DNA of 64,000 nt, from the NCBI GenBank assembly GCA_910585715.1, contig CAJUEX010000015.1, positions 1 to 64,000 of the forward strand. The letters are read 5' to 3'. The position numbers and the translations under genes are program-made. The stretch comes from an uncultured Lachnospiraceae bacterium. GTDB taxonomy: Bacteria; Bacillota; Clostridia; Lachnospirales; Lachnospiraceae. Below are positions 51,185-60,858 of this stretch, piece after piece (position 1 is the first letter of the stretch; the number at the start of each line of letters is the position of its first letter). Under the pieces are notes generated by a model that searched no databases, was not told the DNA's origin, and worked only from the letters and a program-made list of their open reading frames with translations.

Positions 51185-52235
51185 GGATAGAGATACAGGA
51201 AAAGCGAAGATTCTCGTGGTGGACGATGTGGAAACCAACAGGGTTATTCTGGAAGAAATCATAAAGAATATGGGAGAACAGCCTATTCTGGCTGAAAGCG
51301 GGGAAGAGGCTCTGGAGCTGGTAAAGCAATGCCTTCCCCAGCTGGTTCTGACGGATATTTCCATGCCGGGAATGGATGGATATGAGTTATGCAGGATTTT
51401 GAAAGGGAATGAAGAAACAAAAAATATTCCCATTGTGTTCATTTCTGCATTTGACGATCCGAAAGATATCATGGAGGGATTTTCCTTAGGAGGCGAGGAT
51501 TACATAACAAAGCCTTTTATTCCCAAGGTGGTGCAGGCACGGGTAGGCGTTCATCTCCGCCTGCATGAAGCAAAGAGGGAGCTTATGGAAATGAACAGGC
51601 GGCTTCAGGTTTCCGTCAGTGAACAGCTTAAACAGATGGAGCTGGAGAAAAAGAATATATTATATGCCATGGCTGACATTGCTTCCCAGAATCTGGACTA
51701 TGAAAAGGAGCATATGGACCGGCTTGGGCAAAACTGCAGAATTCTTGCACAGGGGATGCAGCTTTCGCCCATGTTCGAGGAGCGGATTTCAGATACTTAT
51801 GTGGATACGATAGAGCTGGCAGCGCCGCTTTGTGATATAGGAAATATAGGGATTTCCAAGGAAATTCTGCAAAAAGGGGCAGAGCTGACCCAAGAGGAAG
51901 CTTCTATTGTACAAAATCATACAAATATCGGGGCAAAGCTTTTGAAGGATATTCATGTGAACAGCGATTATAATGATTTCATCAGCATGTCCATTGACAT
52001 TGCCCAGTGCCATCATGAGAAGTGGGATGGCAGCGGCTATCCGGGGGGCATGGCAAAGGAGGAGATTCCCCTTGCGGCACAGATTGTAGCCCTTATGGAA
52101 AGATATTGCACGTTAACAGGAAAGGAGGCCCGTTCCAGAGAAGAGGCCCTTGATATTATAAAGGGAGAATCCGGTATAAAATACAATCCGGATATCATAA
52201 ATATATGTTGCAAAATATCGCGTCAATTATGCTGA
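51174..52235 (+). CDS. Response regulator with degenerate HD-GYP domain
   Basis: A 353-residue protein: receiver (5-130) with Asp61 in LVLTDISMPGMDG and Lys in YITKPF, coiled coil (about 135-165), and an HD-GYP fold. In the metal motif, HDxGK is replaced by CDIGN (LCDIGNIGIS), so the first His and the Lys are lost, while CHHEKWDGSGYPGG is kept. Catalysis is therefore doubtful; binding or regulatory roles are more likely. The ATG overlaps the kinase gene by 11 bases. Confidence 0.85.
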   Translation: MTYEDRDTGKAKILVVDDVETNRVILEEIIKNMGEQPILAESGEEALELVKQCLPQLVLTDISMPGMDGYELCRILKGNEETKNIPIVFISAFDDPKDIMEGFSLGGEDYITKPFIPKVVQARVGVHLRLHEAKRELMEMNRRLQVSVSEQLKQMELEKKNILYAMADIASQNLDYEKEHMDRLGQNCRILAQGMQLSPMFEERISDTYVDTIELAAPLCDIGNIGISKEILQKGAELTQEEASIVQNHTNIGAKLLKDIHVNSDYNDFISMSIDIAQCHHEKWDGSGYPGGMAKEEIPLAAQIVALMERYCTLTGKEARSREEALDIIKGESGIKYNPDIINICCKISRQLC

Positions 52236-52272
52236 ACGATATATTTCATTATTTTGACGGGAGGAATGAAAG

Positions 52273-53091
52273 TTGATTACAGATGAAGAGTTTAAAAGAA
52301 TTTCAGTCTTTATGAAGCAGCGATACGGCATAGACTTAAGCCAGAAAAAGATTATTGTAAATGGCCGATTGGAAAACTATATTAAAAATTCGGACTGGAA
52401 TAATTTTCACGAGTACATGGATGCGGTGGAACGTGATAATACCGGAAAACTGGAAAAGATGCTGGTAAATTTCCTGACTACCAATCATACATATTTTATG
52501 AGGGAATTTGAGCATTTTGACTTTTTTAAGGGAACGGTGCTTCCCTGGCTTCGTAAGAAAGAAGCCTCCAGAAAGGATTTGCGAATCTGGTGCGGAGCGG
52601 CATCCACAGGAGAAGAGCCCTATATGATAGCTATGGTTTTAGCAGATTTCTTTGGGCTTGAGCGCAATCAATGGGATACGAAGGTGCTTGCTACAGATAT
52701 TTCCACAAAGGTGTTGAAACAGGCTATGGCGGGTATATACAGCGCAGAGCAGTTAAGGAACATTCCGCAGCAATGGAAAAGGCATTTCTTTAAAGCGGTT
52801 GCCGGTGGCAGCCAGTATCAGGTTACAGAGGAGTTAAAGGAAGAGGTTATCTTCCGACAGTTTAATCTGATGGATCCGTTTCCTTTTAAAAGGAGAATGC
52901 ATACTATCTTTTTAAGGAATGTTATGATATATTTTGATGAGAAGACAAAACAGGAGTTGGTTCAGAAGGTGTATAACGCATTGGAGCCGGGAGGATATTT
53001 TTTCATAGGTACTACAGAGACACTTGACAGAAGCAACACGCCTTTTCAGATTATTCAGCCGTCTATTTTTCGGAAAAAGGAAGGGAATTAA
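52273..53091 (+). CDS. cheR: Chemotaxis protein methyltransferase CheR
   Basis: Methylates glutamates on chemoreceptors with S-adenosylmethionine. 272 residues: helical N-terminal domain, then the SAM-binding fold with IWCGAASTGEEPYMIAM, VLATDIS and FLRNVMIYFDEKTKQ. The start is TTG (52273) eight bases after GGGAGG. It precedes cheB by three bases. Confidence 0.95.
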   Translation: MITDEEFKRISVFMKQRYGIDLSQKKIIVNGRLENYIKNSDWNNFHEYMDAVERDNTGKLEKMLVNFLTTNHTYFMREFEHFDFFKGTVLPWLRKKEASRKDLRIWCGAASTGEEPYMIAMVLADFFGLERNQWDTKVLATDISTKVLKQAMAGIYSAEQLRNIPQQWKRHFFKAVAGGSQYQVTEELKEEVIFRQFNLMDPFPFKRRMHTIFLRNVMIYFDEKTKQELVQKVYNALEPGGYFFIGTTETLDRSNTPFQIIQPSIFRKKEGN

Positions 53092-53094
53092 AAC

Positions 53095-54123
53095 ATGAGA
53101 CCGATTAGAGTTTTAGTCGTAGAGGATTCAATCGTATTCAGGGAGCTGCTTGTTCAGAATCTGGGTAAGGACCCTGCTATTCAGGTGGTGGGAACTGCAA
53201 AAGACCCTTTTGAAGCAAGGGATGCCATTTTAGCCCACAAGCCGGATGTGATGACTTTGGACGTAGAGCTGCCAAGAATGAACGGGATTGAATTTCTAAA
53301 AAAATTGATGCCTCAGTATCCGCTTCCGGTAGTGGTCATCAGTTCTTTGAGCGACAAGGTATTTGATGCCCTGAAGGCAGGAGCCGTGGATTTTGTGGCA
53401 AAGCCTGCCGTATCCAATCGGGCCCAATTAGAAGATTTTATAAAGAATGAGCTTCTTGTAAAAATCAAGATTGCTTCTACTGCCAAAATCAGCAATATTA
53501 AAAAGGCGGTTATGGAGGGACAGGAGCAGCATTTGTCCGTAAAAGGAAATAATCTGATTGTGGCAATCGGAGCTTCCACTGGCGGGACGGAGGCAATTTG
53601 CGATGTAGTAAAGGAGTTTGGAACAGACATCCCCGGAATTGTTGTAGTGCAGCACATGCCACCGGGATTTACTGCAATGTATGCCAGAAGGCTTAATGAA
53701 CAGTGCCGAATTACAGTAAAGGAAGCGGAGACAGGTGACAGGGTGTTGCCGGGACATATGCTCATTGCTCCCGGAGGCGACAGACATATGAGGCTGTTAA
53801 AGGTAAATGGAGTATATCAGGTAGAGTGCAAACCGGGTCCCCGGGTTAACGGGCATTGCCCGTCTGTAGATGTGTTGTTTGATTCCGTTGCCAAATCCGC
53901 AGGCGCCAATGCGGTAGGAATCATACTGACCGGAATGGGAGGTGACGGCGCAAAGGGGCTGTTAGCCATGAGAAAGGCCGGTGCACGGACTATCGGGCAG
54001 GATGAATCCACCTGTGTGGTTTATGGAATGCCAAAGGTTGCTTATGATCTGGGTGCGGTGGAATATCAGGAGAAATTATCCGCTATCGCAGGAAGAACAT
54101 ACTCAGTATTAAATAAAATGTAA
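53095..54123 (+). CDS. cheB: Protein-glutamate methylesterase CheB
   Basis: Removes receptor methyl groups when phosphorylated by CheA. 342 residues: receiver domain (1-125) with Asp56 (VMTLDVELPRMNG), and the methylesterase domain (about 155-340) with the Ser in IGASTGGTEAI, the His in VQHMPPGF and Asp in GMGGDGAKGL. All catalytic residues are intact. Likely operon with cheR, cheY, cheA and cheW. Confidence 0.96.
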   Translation: MRPIRVLVVEDSIVFRELLVQNLGKDPAIQVVGTAKDPFEARDAILAHKPDVMTLDVELPRMNGIEFLKKLMPQYPLPVVVISSLSDKVFDALKAGAVDFVAKPAVSNRAQLEDFIKNELLVKIKIASTAKISNIKKAVMEGQEQHLSVKGNNLIVAIGASTGGTEAICDVVKEFGTDIPGIVVVQHMPPGFTAMYARRLNEQCRITVKEAETGDRVLPGHMLIAPGGDRHMRLLKVNGVYQVECKPGPRVNGHCPSVDVLFDSVAKSAGANAVGIILTGMGGDGAKGLLAMRKAGARTIGQDESTCVVYGMPKVAYDLGAVEYQEKLSAIAGRTYSVLNKM

Positions 54124-54135
54124 AGGAGAGAGGAT

Positions 54136-54528
54136 ATGAAAATTCTATTGGCAGAAGATGATTTTGCAACAAGGAAGTTTATGGTTAACTTCCTGTCAAA
54201 GTACGGTGAATGTGATGTTACTGTGGATGGAATGGAAGCGGTGGATGCCTTTATGATGGCTTTAGAGGACGGTGAGCCTTATGATTTGGCATGTCTTGAT
54301 ATCATGATGCCGGTTATGGACGGATATCAGGCCCTTGTAGGCATTCGTAATCTGGAAAAGGAAAGGAACATTCCGGAAGATAAGGCGGTGAAGGTTATCA
54401 TGACCACTGCTTTAAATGATGAGAGCAATGTGAAGATGGCATTTGAATTAGGATGTACCATATATTCAGGAAAGCCCATTGACCAGGCAAGATTTGAGCT
54501 GGCACTTAAAAAGCTGAATTTGATATAA
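54136..54528 (+). CDS. CheY-like single-domain response regulator
   Basis: A 130-residue receiver: acidic pair EDD near residue 8, Asp55 in LACLDIMMPVMDG, Thr in IMTTALND and Lys in YSGKPID. Located between cheB and cheA, it is the expected CheA phosphorylation target; the residues around the active site are closer to general receivers than to flagellar CheY, so its output is not certain. Confidence 0.88.
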   Translation: MKILLAEDDFATRKFMVNFLSKYGECDVTVDGMEAVDAFMMALEDGEPYDLACLDIMMPVMDGYQALVGIRNLEKERNIPEDKAVKVIMTTALNDESNVKMAFELGCTIYSGKPIDQARFELALKKLNLI

Positions 54529-54567
54529 CGAAAGAATATATTGGAATATGCAGGAAAGGAGAAGGCT

Positions 54568-56733
54568 ATGGCTGAAGAATTTAACACAGACGGCATGCTG
54601 GATATGTATTTGTTTGAGAATGAACAATTGCTTGAACAGCTTCAGGAAAGAGTTTTAGAGCAAAAAGATGCGGAGTGTTTTGATGAAGACAGCATAAATG
54701 AAATATTCAGAACCATGCATACCATTAAAGGCTCTTCGGGTATCATGATGTTTGACAATATCACTGCTGTTTCACATAAGCTGGAAGACATCTTTTACTA
54801 CTTAAGAGAATCTCAACCTGATAATGTGCCGCATTTAGATCTGGTGGAGCACGTGTTGGAAGTAGAGGACTTTATTTCAAGTGAATTGGAAAAAATCCGC
54901 AACGGCAATCCGGCAGATGGAGACTCAAGCGAAATAATCGCAGGTCTTGACAAGTTCCTGGAAATGATCAAGAACGGAGGAGTAAAAGAAGGAGGGAAAG
55001 AGCCTCCTGAAAATGTACATGAGGAGCCTAAACAGTTTTACATAGCTCCTGTTGCTACAAGCGCAAGTCGGTTTTATAAAATTTATCTTACATTCTTTCC
55101 GGAAACGGAGATGGCAAATGTACATGCTTATAAGACCGTATATGCACTAAAGGAAATAGCAGAGGATCTGCTGTATTCTCCGGAGGATATCATTTCAGAT
55201 GAATCAAGCGCACAAAAGATTATAGAAGACGGTTTCAGGATTCTGCTTCAGGCACAATGTACGGAAGAAGATATACGCAAGGCAATTGGTATAGGCTACG
55301 ACATTGAAAAGGTGGATGTCTTTGAGTGTAAGGCGGAGGAATTTCTTCAGGGATTTGATTTTGGCGATCAGGATGAACCAAAAGCAGTTATTGATTTAGA
55401 ATCCAGTGTGGAAGAAATTGAAAGCAAGGCAGAGGCCAAACAGGAGGCAGAGGGGAAAGAGGCAAAGAAGCCTGAAAAGCCTAAAATAGCACCCGGTGAC
55501 TTTGTTATTAAGTCAAAGGAGCCAGGTAAAGCCAAGAAACTGGCAAAGGACAGAAATAAAGGCGAGAAAGCTTCCTTTATCAGTGTGAATGTAAAGAAAA
55601 TGGATCAATTGATGGATTTGATCGGGGAACTGGTTATTTCAGAGTCGGTAGTGCTGCAGAATCCGGATTTGAAGGTGCCGGGATTGAATCTTGACCGTTT
55701 TAATAAGGCTGCTTCCCAGTTGTCCAAGATTTCCACTGATTTGCAGGATGTGATTATGTCTATGCGAATGGTTTCCCTGTCGAATACCTTTCAGAAGATG
55801 AACCGTATCGTATTTGATGTATCCAGAAAATTGGGAAAAGATATTGAGTTCGAGATGGTTGGCGAACAGACGGAGGTGGATAAGAACATTATTGAGAAAA
55901 TCTCCGACCCGCTTATGCACATTGTAAGAAATTCTGTAGACCATGGAATTGAAGAAAAGGCGGAACGTTTAGAAAGCGGCAAGCCGGAAAAGGGCAAGGT
56001 TATTTTATCAGCCAAAACAGAAGCAGGAAAGGTATGGATCAGTGTTACGGATGACGGAAAAGGCCTTGACCGGGAAAAGATACTTGCAAAAGCAAGGAAA
56101 CAGGGAATTTTGGATGATAATAAGCCGGATGAAGCTTATACGGATAAGGAAGTATACCAGTTTATAACACTGCCGGGCTTTTCCACTAATGAAGAGGTTA
56201 CAGAATATTCAGGCAGGGGAGTAGGCATGGATGTGGTAGTTCAGAACATTCAGTCAATCGGCGGTACGCTGGATATTGAAAGTACAGCAGGAATGGGAAG
56301 CACCATGAGCTTGAAGATTCCTCTGACCCTTGCAATCATTGACGGCATTGTTTTAGAAACCGGAAAATCTTCCTTTGTATTAGAGACAGGCGTCATTAAG
56401 GAATTTGTCCGCGTGAAAGAGGATATGATGATATATGAACCAAACGGAGATGAATATATCATGATACGCGGCGAGTGTTTTCCAGTGCTTCGGCTTGGCA
56501 AATGGTATGGTTTAAAGGAATACTGTGAATCCGTTGAAGAGGGAGTTATGCTGATTCTGGAAGTGGAGGAGCAGAAGGTTTGTCTTTTAGTGGACAGATT
56601 GATTGGAGAACAGGAGATTGTTGTGAAGCCAATTCCTTCTTACATCAAGAAGGTGAAAGGTTTGTCTGGCTGTACGCAGCTTGGTGACGGAAGTATTGCA
56701 TTAATTCTGGATGCTGTCGGATTAATGGAATAA
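54568..56733 (+). CDS. cheA: Chemotaxis histidine kinase CheA
   Basis: A 721-residue kinase. P1 Hpt domain with His51 (MHTIKGSSG), P2 CheY/B-binding domain (about 175-270; KIYLTFFPETEMANVHAYK), a Lys/Glu linker, P3 dimerisation (about 340-400; MDQLMDLIGELVISESVV), P4 catalytic domain (about 400-575; HIVRNSVDHGIE, DDGKGLDREK, GRGVGMDVV) and P5 CheW-like domain (about 580-715). AAAGGAG precedes ATG 54568. Complete domain set. Confidence 0.96.
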   Translation: MAEEFNTDGMLDMYLFENEQLLEQLQERVLEQKDAECFDEDSINEIFRTMHTIKGSSGIMMFDNITAVSHKLEDIFYYLRESQPDNVPHLDLVEHVLEVEDFISSELEKIRNGNPADGDSSEIIAGLDKFLEMIKNGGVKEGGKEPPENVHEEPKQFYIAPVATSASRFYKIYLTFFPETEMANVHAYKTVYALKEIAEDLLYSPEDIISDESSAQKIIEDGFRILLQAQCTEEDIRKAIGIGYDIEKVDVFECKAEEFLQGFDFGDQDEPKAVIDLESSVEEIESKAEAKQEAEGKEAKKPEKPKIAPGDFVIKSKEPGKAKKLAKDRNKGEKASFISVNVKKMDQLMDLIGELVISESVVLQNPDLKVPGLNLDRFNKAASQLSKISTDLQDVIMSMRMVSLSNTFQKMNRIVFDVSRKLGKDIEFEMVGEQTEVDKNIIEKISDPLMHIVRNSVDHGIEEKAERLESGKPEKGKVILSAKTEAGKVWISVTDDGKGLDREKILAKARKQGILDDNKPDEAYTDKEVYQFITLPGFSTNEEVTEYSGRGVGMDVVVQNIQSIGGTLDIESTAGMGSTMSLKIPLTLAIIDGIVLETGKSSFVLETGVIKEFVRVKEDMMIYEPNGDEYIMIRGECFPVLRLGKWYGLKEYCESVEEGVMLILEVEEQKVCLLVDRLIGEQEIVVKPIPSYIKKVKGLSGCTQLGDGSIALILDAVGLME

Positions 56734-56759
56734 AAAATAAAGAAAGGAACGGTAATTAT

Positions 56760-57308
56760 ATGGAGGAAACAAACGAATTGAAGAGAGTGGCAGCAGACTC
56801 CGGTTCGGATGATGATAACAATGAAAAGGGCAAGTATATGACCTTTAAATCCGGGAACGAGTATTTTGGATTAGAAATTCAGTACGTAAATGAAATTATC
56901 CAGATGCAGGAAATTACGGCAATTCCCGAAACAGAGGACTATATCAAAGGCCTTATCAATCTGAGAGGAAAGGTTGTTCCCGTTATTGACGTAAGGCTGC
57001 GGTTTAAGCAGGAACCGCTGGAATATAATGATAGAACCTGTATTATTGTCATCAAAGTGAAATCGGCAGTGGTAGGGCTGATTGTAGAGAAGATTGCAGA
57101 AGTCGTTGAAATCAATGAAGACAATATACTGCCGCCGCCTAAAATCGGTCATGGGGAAAGAGCCCAAAATAAATATGTTTATGGCATCGGCAAGGTAGGC
57201 AATGCTGTTAAGCTTTTGTTAGACCCTGATAAGCTGTTAAATGATGAGGACTTATCAATTGTAGAACAGGCAAACGATATGAATGTGGATGAAGAAGGAG
57301 AGGTATAA
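56760..57308 (+). CDS. cheW: Coupling protein CheW
   Basis: A 182-residue SH3-like coupling protein joining CheA to receptors: YMTFKSGNEYFGLEIQYVNEI, IPETEDYIKGLINLRGKVVPVIDV. The N-terminus carries an extra acidic stretch of about 25 residues and the C-terminus another 20 residues. It follows cheA by 26 bases and is two bases from the receptor gene. Confidence 0.94.
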   Translation: MEETNELKRVAADSGSDDDNNEKGKYMTFKSGNEYFGLEIQYVNEIIQMQEITAIPETEDYIKGLINLRGKVVPVIDVRLRFKQEPLEYNDRTCIIVIKVKSAVVGLIVEKIAEVVEINEDNILPPPKIGHGERAQNKYVYGIGKVGNAVKLLLDPDKLLNDEDLSIVEQANDMNVDEEGEV

Positions 57309-57310
57309 TT

Positions 57311-58771
57311 ATGAAAGACATGAAGATGAAAACAAAGATGATTGTGGGTTTTGTGATTCCTACTTTATTTATAATTATTAATGTGTTGATTGGTATCAGT
57401 TCCATACGAAACATAAGTGACAAAGTGGCTGAAGTACAGAAAGAGGAAATTGAAGATATTCAAGCAACAATGAAAGAAATTGGCGCAGATGAAGAGAAAG
57501 CAGCAGTTTTGGTAGAAGCAATTTCAGGTGTACAGGCAAATAGCCTGAAAAGCATAGAGAGACTGGCAACTAACTCAAATATATTCAGCTTTGCTTTGGT
57601 ATTTGTTTCCGTTATAGTTACAATCTTCCTGTCAACATCCTTAATTAAGGCAATAAACAGGTCTGTTATCCAGTTGTCACGGGCAGCGAAGGATATAGCA
57701 GCAGGCCGTGTGGATGTGGAGATGGTTAAATACAATAATGACGAGTTTGGTGAACTGGTAGATGAGTATACTCATGTTATCAACAATATGAAATATCAGG
57801 CAAGCATTGCAGAAGAGGTGGCAAATGGTAATCTTACTGTTCAGGTAGATGTGAAGTCCAGTGATGATGTGCTGACCGGCGCATTAAAGAAGCTGGTAGA
57901 AGACAATCTGCATGCATTATCCAACATCAGTGATGCAGGCTCTCAGGTTACAGTAAGCTCTTCACAGGTAGCAAGTGCAAGCCAGGCATTGGCTCAGGGC
58001 TCTACAGAGCAGGCAAGTGCAATTCAAGAGATTACAGCTTCCATTGATGAAATTGCAGAGAAGACAAAAGAAAATGCAGAGGAAGCAAATTCTGCAGCAG
58101 GACTGGTAGCCCGGGCAATTGAAGACGTACAAAAGGGTAACGCACAGATGAGAGATATGATGACTGCTATGCAGGATATCAATAAATCCTCTGAAAGCAT
58201 TTCCAAAATTATTAAGACTATTGACGATATTGCATTCCAGACCAATATTCTTGCATTAAATGCAGCAGTTGAAGCTGCAAGAGCAGGCGAAGCAGGAAAA
58301 GGCTTTGCAGTTGTTGCTGAAGAAGTCAGAAGTCTGGCAGCTAAAAGTGCTGCAGCATCCGGTGAAACAGCCGAACTGATTGAAGAATCCATTAACAGAG
58401 TAAATGCAGGTTCCAAGATTGCTGATGAAACAGCAAAGGCTATGGAAGAGATTTCCAAGGTTGTACAGGAAAGCGAAGCAATCATTAATGGCATTGCAGA
58501 ATCCTCCAATTATCAGGCAACTGCAGTTGCACAGATTGAACAGGCAATTACACAGGTATCACAGGTAGTACAGACTAACTCTGCTACCAGTCAGGAATGT
58601 GCGGCTGCCAGTGAAGAGCTGTCCAACCAGGCTTCCAGAATGAGAGAAATGCTTTCTATTTACAATTTAGGTTCAGGCAGCGGTTCTTCTTACAGAGGTT
58701 CCTCACAGGATTCCTCCTCCAATGCCAATGAACAGGTAATCTCTCTTGGGGATGGCTTTGGAAAATATTAA
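57311..58771 (+). CDS. Methyl-accepting chemotaxis protein with minimal sensor region
   Basis: A 486-residue receptor. Two membrane helices (about 10-30 and 97-118) enclose only about 65 residues outside the membrane, too small for a usual ligand domain. HAMP follows (about 118-175), then the signalling domain with the hairpin tip DIAFQTNILALNAAVEAARAGEAGKGFAVVAEEVRSLA. The tail is Ser/Gly-rich. The gene ends at a strong terminator and seems to close the cheR-mcp operon. Confidence 0.92.
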   Translation: MKDMKMKTKMIVGFVIPTLFIIINVLIGISSIRNISDKVAEVQKEEIEDIQATMKEIGADEEKAAVLVEAISGVQANSLKSIERLATNSNIFSFALVFVSVIVTIFLSTSLIKAINRSVIQLSRAAKDIAAGRVDVEMVKYNNDEFGELVDEYTHVINNMKYQASIAEEVANGNLTVQVDVKSSDDVLTGALKKLVEDNLHALSNISDAGSQVTVSSSQVASASQALAQGSTEQASAIQEITASIDEIAEKTKENAEEANSAAGLVARAIEDVQKGNAQMRDMMTAMQDINKSSESISKIIKTIDDIAFQTNILALNAAVEAARAGEAGKGFAVVAEEVRSLAAKSAAASGETAELIEESINRVNAGSKIADETAKAMEEISKVVQESEAIINGIAESSNYQATAVAQIEQAITQVSQVVQTNSATSQECAAASEELSNQASRMREMLSIYNLGSGSGSSYRGSSQDSSSNANEQVISLGDGFGKY

Positions 58772-58802
58772 TCTTGAAAAAATAAATGTAGAAGATGAAT
58801 TT

Positions 58803-58838
58803 AGGAGCTGGGGCACGAATTGGTGCCCGGCTCCTTTT
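58803..58838 (+). terminator. Terminator of the chemosensory operon
   Basis: AGGAGC...GGGCAC (58803-58816) pairs with GTGCCC...GCTCCT (58822-58835) with one small bulge, followed by T residues. The remaining bases to 58998 contain no other supported feature. Confidence 0.8.
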
Positions 58839-58998
58839 TAAATTTGCGTGCCATGGGCGCGCTCTAACTGGTGAAGGTTACGAACCCACTTAGATAGTAA
58901 TGCCAGAGGGCTGTCTTTATGCATTAACACACCCCATAAGTCTTGTTGTCTATTTTTTGATAGAAAATCATAGACTGATAAAAAGCGCGGAGTTTTAT

Positions 58999-60759
58999 AT
59001 GGCAAATGGAAATCAAAGCGAAAAGGTGGAAAATCTTTTAAATTTAAGTCTTTCTGCAACGGAAGCGGAACTGGAAAAGTCTCCGATTTTGCGGGATGGA
59101 ATTATAGAAAGAGAGAAAGAGCCCATTTGGGAGGTGATTGTAAAATATCACGGTGATATATCGGGCCTGAACAGTGAGCAGGTAAAGGTGGAGGAACTGA
59201 TTGCCGGATATGGGATCATTACACTGCCGGAGTCCTTTATTGAGCCGCTGGCTGCCATGGAAGAAATAGAGTTTGTAGAAAAGCCAAAAAGTATTTATCC
59301 CAGTGATTATGAAGGGAATATTGCCTCCTGCATAACTCCTGTTACAGTGGGAGCGCCAAATCTGACGGGAAGCGGAGTGCTGATAGGGGTAATTGATTCT
59401 GGTATCGATATTTATAACAGCAGCTTTCGAAATGCTGACGGCTCTACCAGAATCCTGTATTTATTTGACCAGTCATTGGGACGGGAATTTACAGCAGAGG
59501 AAATCAATCAGGCATTAAATGCCCAGACAAGGCAGGAGGGAAATGAGCTTGTACCAAGCAGGGATACTACGGGACATGGTACGGCAGTTGCTTCTATTGC
59601 GGCAGGAAAGGTCTATTCGGATACAGCAGGGGCAGCAGCGGATGAAAACGATATTTTAATTCAGGGGGTTGCCACAGAAAGCCAGCTTATTATTGTGAAA
59701 CTGAATACAAAAGGACAAAACAGCTTTCCCATGACTACCAATCTGATGCGGGCATTTTATTATGTAATCATGAAAGCAATGTCTTTAAAAAAACCGATAG
59801 CAATTAATTTAAGCTTTGGAAATACGTATGGCTCTCATGACGGCACTTCCCTAGTGGAGAGGTTTTTAGATAATGTTTCGGAAATCGGAAGGACAGTCAT
59901 ATGTGTGGGAAGCGGAAATGAAGGGGCGGCTTCCGGCCATGTATCGGGCAGGTTTTCGGGCAGAAGTGAAAATCAGGTAATTGAATTTTCCATAGGGGAA
60001 TATGAAAGAAGTTTTAATCTGCAGATATGGAAAAATTATGTGGATGATTTTTTAATTGAGCTTACGGCGCCTTCTCTGGAATCCATTACAATTAATCTGA
60101 ATGAAACGGGTACCCAGAGGAGAAGGCTGGCTGAAACAGAATTGCTGCTTTTTATAGGAGTTCCCAAGCCATATGGGGTAAATCAGGAGATCTTTCTGGA
60201 TTTCATTCCAAGGGACAGCTATATTCCAAACGGTATATGGAAGCTTACATTTATTCCCAGAAAAATCGTAGTAGGAGAATATAAGCTGTATATGCCAAGC
60301 TCTACTGTAAGGGGCAGCGCTACCAGATTTCTCACGCCAAGCACGTTGCGCACGCTGACCATTCCTTCCACTGCCGGAAAGATAATAACGGTTGGGGCTT
60401 ATGATGCCAGATACCGGGCTTATGCGGATTTTTCAGGCAGGGGCTACGTGGAACAGGCAGCCGGCCTTATTGGAAGCACAAAACCGGATTTGGTGGCGCC
60501 GGGAGTGGGGATTTTAGCAGCTTCCCCAACTGGGACTACGGCGGTTACGGGCACTTCCTTTGCAGCGCCTTTTGTGACGGGAGGAGCGGCGCTTCTTATG
60601 GAGTGGGGGATTGTCAGGGGGAATGATCCGTATTTGTATGGGGAGAAGATGAAGGCTGTGCTAAGAAGGGGGGCTTCGCCGTTGTTTGAAAATGTAAGCT
60701 ACCCAAATGAAAGAGTGGGGTATGGGGCGCTTTGTGTGGAGAATAGTCTGCCGGAGTGA
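58999..60759 (+). CDS. S8 subtilisin-like protease (Csp-like)
   Basis: A 586-residue subtilase with the complete triad: Asp133 (GVIDSGIDI), His193 (TTGHGTAVASI) and Ser520 (TGTSFAAPFVTGG). No signal peptide; residues 1-100 form a prodomain-like region. An inserted jelly-roll-like segment (about 320-470) lies before the Ser, as in the Csp germination proteases of Clostridia. ATG 58999 has GCGGAG six bases upstream; the upstream frame lacks support. Placed between the receptor operon and the binding protein; a role in spore germination or local processing is inferred. Confidence 0.9.
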   Translation: MANGNQSEKVENLLNLSLSATEAELEKSPILRDGIIEREKEPIWEVIVKYHGDISGLNSEQVKVEELIAGYGIITLPESFIEPLAAMEEIEFVEKPKSIYPSDYEGNIASCITPVTVGAPNLTGSGVLIGVIDSGIDIYNSSFRNADGSTRILYLFDQSLGREFTAEEINQALNAQTRQEGNELVPSRDTTGHGTAVASIAAGKVYSDTAGAAADENDILIQGVATESQLIIVKLNTKGQNSFPMTTNLMRAFYYVIMKAMSLKKPIAINLSFGNTYGSHDGTSLVERFLDNVSEIGRTVICVGSGNEGAASGHVSGRFSGRSENQVIEFSIGEYERSFNLQIWKNYVDDFLIELTAPSLESITINLNETGTQRRRLAETELLLFIGVPKPYGVNQEIFLDFIPRDSYIPNGIWKLTFIPRKIVVGEYKLYMPSSTVRGSATRFLTPSTLRTLTIPSTAGKIITVGAYDARYRAYADFSGRGYVEQAAGLIGSTKPDLVAPGVGILAASPTGTTAVTGTSFAAPFVTGGAALLMEWGIVRGNDPYLYGEKMKAVLRRGASPLFENVSYPNERVGYGALCVENSLPE

Positions 60760-60790
60760 TTGAGTTCATAACAGTCAATGCTCGCTCATA

Positions 60791-60819
60791 TTGCAAATAG
60801 CCCGTATCAATGGTATAAT
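60791..60819 (+). promoter_or_regulatory. Promoter of the binding protein-receptor pair
   Basis: TTGCAA (60791-60796), 17-bp spacer, consensus TATAAT (60814-60819), 40 bp before the lipoprotein gene. Confidence 0.7.
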
Positions 60820-60858
60820 TGTTACGGAAAAAACGGGAATATAAAGGATGGAATATAT

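Noticed and set aside
58024..58509. Minus-strand frame of 161 codons inside the receptor gene
   Set aside because: Antisense shadow of the Ala-rich signalling domain.
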